38,753 nucleotides of DNA. It comes from Flavobacteriales bacterium. Lineage in GTDB: Bacteria; Bacteroidota; Bacteroidia; Flavobacteriales_D; Sanyastnellaceae. This document shows, piece after piece, positions 35,154-38,753 of the stretch. The notes below the pieces were generated by a model that was not told where the DNA came from, ran no database searches, and worked only from the letters and a program-made list of their open reading frames with translations. Position 1 is the first letter of the stretch; each line of letters starts with the position of its first letter. The stretch spans positions 1 through 38,753 of the forward strand of contig JAKMCX010000040.1 of assembly GCA_022428285.1 (NCBI GenBank), in the 5' to 3' direction. The position numbers and the translations under genes were made by a program.

Positions 35154-35912
35154 GTGCGGTGCTTCATTGACCTGTCCTACGTTGGGACCGAATACCACGG
35201 TTGGCAGCGTCAGCCTGAGTCCATATCGGTTCAGGAGGTGATGGAGGACATCTTGTCCGATTTGCTGGGCACTCCTACGATTGTGGTGGGGTGCGGCCGC
35301 ACCGATACCGGCGTTCATGCCTCTTCGTTTTATGCGCACTTTGAATGGGATGGCCCTTTTGGGCGGCGTTTCAAGGATTGGGACCAGGCCGTTTGGAAGT
35401 TGAATGGCATGTTGCCGCCAGACATCGGAGTGCGCCGAATATTTGAGGTGGGGGCGAGGGACCATGCGCGCTTTGATGCGACCGAGCGTGGCTACACCTA
35501 TCACGTGCACACCCACAAGGATCCGTTTCTAGAGGACCGCAGCGCCAGGGTCTATCAATCCTTGGATTTGGAGGCCATGAATGCGGGTGTGCAGCACCTG
35601 ATTTACAAGGGGGATTTCGCGGCTTTCTGTAAGACCGGAAGCGGCCAGAAGACGACCATTTGTGATTTGCGCAGTGCGCTTTGGACACAAACTGACCGTC
35701 ACCGCTATCAGTTTGACATCGCAGCGGACCGCTTCCTGAGGAACATGGTGCGTGCCATCGTGGGAACCTTGTTGGATGTGGGGCGCGGGAGGTTGGCGCC
35801 TGAGGACGTCAAGGACATTGCGGCGTCGTGTGACCGAGCCAATGCGGGCATGTCGGCCTCGGCTTGCGGCCTGTACCTTTCGCGGGTGGAGTATCCCTTT
35901 TTGAATTCATGA
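35154..35912 (+). CDS. truA: tRNA pseudouridine(38-40) synthase TruA
   Basis: Converts uridines 38-40 of the tRNA anticodon stem to pseudouridine, 252 aa. The start is GTG 35154, immediately before the first strand RCFIDLSYVGTEYHGWQRQ. The catalytic Asp51 lies in GCGRTDTGVHA, and the second signature RFDATERGYTYHVH and the C-terminal FLRNMVRAIVGTLLDVG are complete. It is sandwiched between the SPT-like gene (20 bases) and the ABC exporter, whose ATG overlaps its TGA. Confidence 0.97.
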   Translation: MRCFIDLSYVGTEYHGWQRQPESISVQEVMEDILSDLLGTPTIVVGCGRTDTGVHASSFYAHFEWDGPFGRRFKDWDQAVWKLNGMLPPDIGVRRIFEVGARDHARFDATERGYTYHVHTHKDPFLEDRSARVYQSLDLEAMNAGVQHLIYKGDFAAFCKTGSGQKTTICDLRSALWTQTDRHRYQFDIAADRFLRNMVRAIVGTLLDVGRGRLAPEDVKDIAASCDRANAGMSASACGLYLSRVEYPFLNS

Positions 35913-37681
35913 GTGCCCCTGAGACCACAGGCAGGATTTTTGACGCCAAGGTCCTGAAGCGCATCCTGAGGCGGGTTCAGCCCTACCGCACACGGTTCAT
36001 ATTGACGGGCCTCATGGTGTCGCTTTTGGCCGGCATGAGTTGGGTCAGGCCATACCTCATTCGGTTGGCGATGGACGAACACATCGCGGTGGGTGACAGG
36101 GAGGGGTTGCTCATGATTTTCCTTGCGGTTGTTGGGTTGATTGTGGTGGAGGCCATCTTGCAGTTCTATCAGACTTATTGGGCCAATTGGGTGGCCCAAA
36201 GTGTGACCTTGGATTTGCGCTCTGAGCTGTACCGGCACGTGTTAAAGTTCCGCTTGAAGTATTTTGACAAAACTCCTGTAGGACAACTTGTTACGAGGCA
36301 CATTGGTGATGTGGATGGCATTGCAGATGTCTTCTCAAATGGCCTGCTTAACGCGGTAGGTGACCTGCTTAAATTGGCTGTTGTCATTGCGGCCATGCTG
36401 TGGGTAGATGTACGGCTAACGGTGGTCATTTTGCTGCCCATTCCAGTCTTGTTGCTGGCTACTCGGGTTTTCCAGAAAGCGATCAAAAAGGCCTTTGTCA
36501 GTGTCCGAAATGAGGTGGCCAAAATCAACGTGTTCGTACAGGAGCATGTCACCGGAATGGGCATCATCCAGGCCTTTGGTCGGGAAGATGCGGAACGCAA
36601 CAAATTCGCGGAACACAATGCTGCCCATAGGGACGCCAACATTCGTTCGATTTGGGCTTTCTCCATCTTCTTTCCAGTGGTGGAAATGCTCTCTGCCACC
36701 AGCGTAGCACTGCTCCTGTGGTATGGGGTGGATGGCGTGGCGCAGGGGGGCATGACCCTCGGATTGGTGCTGCAGTTCATCTTGTATGTATTCATGCTGT
36801 ACCGGCCCATTCGACAGCTGGCGGATCGGTTCAATGTGTTGCAGATGGGCATCGTGAATGCCAGTCGGGTGTTTCATCTGTTGGATATGGATGAGTCGTT
36901 GCCAGAGACTCCTCAAGACGAGCTTGTTAGGGTTGATTCATTGAAGGGACACATTGTCTTTGAAGACGTGTGGTTTGCATACCAAGACGAGGACTGGGTG
37001 CTCAAGGGTGTGAGCTTCGAAGTGCAGGCTGGCGAAAGGGTGGCCTTCGTGGGGGCCACAGGCGCTGGAAAGTCAAGTGTGATCAACCTGTTGTGTCGGT
37101 TCTATGAATATCAAAGGGGCACCATTACAGTCGACGGACATGACCTGAGGACCATCCCGCTGGATGTGCTCAGGAGTGCGTTGGGTGTCGTACTCCAGGA
37201 TGTTTTCCTGTTTACCGGTTCACTGTCGGACAACATCACTTTGTTTGACCCCTCTATTGGTGAGGAAAGGGTAATGGATGCCGTGCAAGCGGTGGGGGTG
37301 GAGGCCTTGATCGAAAGGTTGCCGGGAGGGCTGGACTACGATGTAAAGGAGCGCGGAGTAATGCTGTCTACGGGGCAGCGTCAGTTGATCTCGTTTGTCC
37401 GGGCTTATGCCCAACAGCCTGGGATTTTGGTCTTGGACGAAGCCACAAGTTCCATCGATCCAGAGAGCGAACGTCTGATCCAAATGGCCACGGCGAAGTT
37501 GACCGAGTCGCGAACGAGCATTCTCGTGGCGCACAGATTGTCCACGATTCAGGATGCCGACCGGATTTTGGTGATGGATTTGGGGCACATTGTGGAGGCG
37601 GGAACCCACGAAGAGCTGTTATCAGTGAATGGCAAGTACAGCAGGCTTTTTGAGATGCAGAGGGATTCTAACAGCCCTTGA
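35909..37681 (+). CDS. ABC exporter with fused permease and ATPase (MsbA/MdlB-like)
   Basis: Half-transporter of 590 aa, working as a homodimer or heterodimer in the inner membrane. ATG 35909 is chosen because it overlaps the truA stop (ATGA) and gives a normal N-terminus; the ORF from 35864 runs inside truA. Six membrane helices lie in residues about 25-320. The nucleotide-binding domain has Walker A GATGAGKSS (about 381-389), Q-loop VLQDVFLFTGSL, the signature as LSTGQRQ in place of the classic LSGGQ, Walker B ILVLDEATSSID and the switch AHRLST. The substrate may be a lipid, as in MsbA, or a drug or peptide. The neighbouring lipid-synthesis gene favours a lipid but does not prove it. Confidence 0.92.
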   Translation: MSAPETTGRIFDAKVLKRILRRVQPYRTRFILTGLMVSLLAGMSWVRPYLIRLAMDEHIAVGDREGLLMIFLAVVGLIVVEAILQFYQTYWANWVAQSVTLDLRSELYRHVLKFRLKYFDKTPVGQLVTRHIGDVDGIADVFSNGLLNAVGDLLKLAVVIAAMLWVDVRLTVVILLPIPVLLLATRVFQKAIKKAFVSVRNEVAKINVFVQEHVTGMGIIQAFGREDAERNKFAEHNAAHRDANIRSIWAFSIFFPVVEMLSATSVALLLWYGVDGVAQGGMTLGLVLQFILYVFMLYRPIRQLADRFNVLQMGIVNASRVFHLLDMDESLPETPQDELVRVDSLKGHIVFEDVWFAYQDEDWVLKGVSFEVQAGERVAFVGATGAGKSSVINLLCRFYEYQRGTITVDGHDLRTIPLDVLRSALGVVLQDVFLFTGSLSDNITLFDPSIGEERVMDAVQAVGVEALIERLPGGLDYDVKERGVMLSTGQRQLISFVRAYAQQPGILVLDEATSSIDPESERLIQMATAKLTESRTSILVAHRLSTIQDADRILVMDLGHIVEAGTHEELLSVNGKYSRLFEMQRDSNSP

Positions 37682-37800
37682 TTGAAAAGTTCATCGAATT
37701 ATCGACCCTGTTTTACATCTTATACGTTTTTCACGTGTAATGAGCCGTAGAGAGTGTTTTGCTGCCGTCTAAAAAGGCCTGATAATGCGGGGGCGCAGCA

Positions 37801-37808
37801 TAGTTTTG
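37801..37808 (+). promoter_or_regulatory. Candidate -7 promoter element of the last gene
   Basis: TAGTTTTG fits the Bacteroidota -7 consensus TAnnTTTG perfectly and lies 24 bases upstream of ATG 37833. No TTG is seen at the usual -33 distance. Confidence 0.38.
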
Positions 37809-37832
37809 AAGAGACCTCATTGCTTGCCCTCC

Positions 37833-38753
37833 ATGGACCACCGGAGCCCATATAATCATCTGTTTGCGCGCCCACTTCTGGCGCTCATCGCGTGTGTGCT
37901 CCTTGGCCTCAACACCCAATCCCAAACGGTCCTCTACGAGGCAAACTTCGAGGCTGACGCAGGGGGCAGTGGTTTGTCCGGAGCAAGTCCTGATTCTTGG
38001 ACCGCAACAAGTTCTGGTGATGCAACACTTACTATAGAAGCTGACGTCTTGGGTGACCATCTTCTGCGATGCGAGACTGGGGAAACCCAATGGGAGGTTT
38101 ATTCGTTTACTTGGGAGAGCGGGTTAATAGACGTTGAGGGGTTTACTGCTTTGTCCATCGGTATTTGGGGTTACGCAGAAGCCCAAAACAATACGTCTTG
38201 GACCGCAGAAATTTCAGTTCTTGGGGGAACACTGGATGGCCTCACTTCTGTTAGTATTCCTGCGGATGGGTCTTATGCTCAATACGATTTCGTTCCCGAC
38301 TTTGGTGTGACTGAAACAGTGGTTTTGGTCTCTTTGTCTTACTACAAGAAAGGCTTTTCCTTTTGGTTGGATGATGTTGTTGTTTCTGGGGTTGCGACGT
38401 GTGATGACTTCGATGATGATGAAATTTGCGATGACATAGATCCTTGCGTAGGCGTTGTAGATGCCTGTGGTGTTTGTAATGGTCAGGGGCCTGTGTATGA
38501 ATGTGGATGCGGTGTAATCCCATCAGGCGACTGTGATTGCGAAGGCAACCAGCTGGATGCACTTGGCGTCTGTGGAGGTGGTTGTTTGGCCGATGCGAAT
38601 GGAAATGGCATTTGTGACGATGCGGAATTGCTGGGCTGTATGGATTCATCGGCTTGCAACTTCGACGCTTCGGCAACGGAGGATGATGGAACCTGCGCAG
38701 AGCTGGACGTATGCGGTATCTGTGATGGTCTAGGCTCGGTTTATGAATGTGGT
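37833..38753 (+). CDS. Secreted cysteine-rich repeat protein, 3' end beyond the window
   Basis: Open frame of 307 codons with no stop before the window edge, which is why the ORF track does not list it. The N-terminus MDHRSPYNHLFARPLLALIACVLLG is a long signal peptide ending near TQSQ. Residues about 30-190 look like a beta-sandwich carbohydrate-binding or jelly-roll domain (YEANFEADAGGSG, then FSFWLDDVVVSG). From about 192 the sequence is Asp- and Cys-rich: CDDFDDDEICDDIDPC (calcium-binding, thrombospondin-3-like), then VDACGVCNGQG, YECGCGVIPSGDCDC and GCMDSSACNFDASATEDDGTC. The unit CGxCxGxGxVYECG begins again at the edge, so more repeats and a C-terminal T9SS sorting domain are expected downstream. 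Likely a surface or extracellular matrix protein. Confidence 0.82.
   Translation, partial: MDHRSPYNHLFARPLLALIACVLLGLNTQSQTVLYEANFEADAGGSGLSGASPDSWTATSSGDATLTIEADVLGDHLLRCETGETQWEVYSFTWESGLIDVEGFTALSIGIWGYAEAQNNTSWTAEISVLGGTLDGLTSVSIPADGSYAQYDFVPDFGVTETVVLVSLSYYKKGFSFWLDDVVVSGVATCDDFDDDEICDDIDPCVGVVDACGVCNGQGPVYECGCGVIPSGDCDCEGNQLDALGVCGGGCLADANGNGICDDAELLGCMDSSACNFDASATEDDGTCAELDVCGICDGLGSVYECG

Noticed and set aside
1-38753. Mobile elements, CRISPR, tRNA and rRNA
   Set aside because: No transposase, integrase, regularly spaced repeat array, cloverleaf signature or ribosomal RNA stretch was seen; gaps between genes are too short to hide them.

Overview
This window reads as a stretch of chromosome from a marine-type, moderately GC-rich member of the Bacteroidota, most likely Flavobacteriales-like. 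The evidence is two type IX secretion (T9SS) cargo genes with recognisable C-terminal sorting domains (type A and type B), two TonB-dependent receptors with N-terminal carboxypeptidase-regulatory-like domains, a Bacteroidota-specific RpoZ/omega variant, the order bamD-rpoZ-coaBC-DUF4835-recN, a serine-palmitoyltransferase-like enzyme, and a cysteine-rich repeat protein of the 'GCMDSSACNFDASATEDDGTC' kind. Coding density is very high. No gap between genes exceeds 300 bases, and I see no tRNA, rRNA, CRISPR array, transposase or prophage gene.

Layout. (1) 94-2814: 5'-damaged or truncated giant secreted adhesin (beta-helix part, eight Ig-like repeats, T9SS type B domain). (2) 2827-5632: divergent pair of a lipoprotein glycerophosphodiester phosphodiesterase and a fused two-acyltransferase enzyme of the OlsF/GlsF aminolipid type. 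(3) 5678-10654 (minus): a TonB-dependent receptor preceded by a secreted beta-helix T9SS protein, with a long hairpin and TTAAC direct repeats between them. (4) 10844-15152 (minus): tight three-gene unit of MMPL/RND exporter, Tat-type glycosylasparaginase and UbiA prenyltransferase. (5) 15282-17195 (minus): dnaK with a strong intrinsic terminator. A duplicated operator-like element lies in the space it shares with a divergent metal/cobalamin-binding protein gene, which is followed by a Gfo/Idh/MocA oxidoreductase. (6) 19271-23769 (minus): four-gene signalling cassette, TPR protein, hybrid receiver-histidine kinase, NarL-type regulator and PP2C phosphatase with a degenerate receiver. (7) 23818-28655 (plus): Lhr-like helicase and a second TonB-dependent receptor. 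(8) 28661-33748 (minus): bamD-rpoZ-coaBC-DUF4835-recN. (9) 33889-37681 (plus): SPT-like alpha-oxoamine synthase, truA and an MsbA-type ABC exporter. (10) 37833 to the window end: start of a cysteine-rich secreted repeat protein. It is missing from the ORF track because it has no stop codon inside the window.

How the genes may work together. Several neighbours concern the envelope: lipid synthesis (OlsF-like, SPT-like), lipid export or efflux (MsbA-like, MMPL), outer-membrane assembly (BamD), nutrient import (two TonB receptors) and surface adhesins. The phosphodiesterase, the phosphorus-free-lipid synthase and a receptor/secreted-protein pair with a PhoB-like direct repeat lie side by side, which suggests a phosphorus-economy neighbourhood. 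That is an inference. The best candidates for something not yet described are the TPR-kinase-regulator-phosphatase cassette with its Asp-to-Glu pseudo-receiver, the paired operator upstream of dnaK, and the receptor/beta-helix pair with its regulatory DNA.
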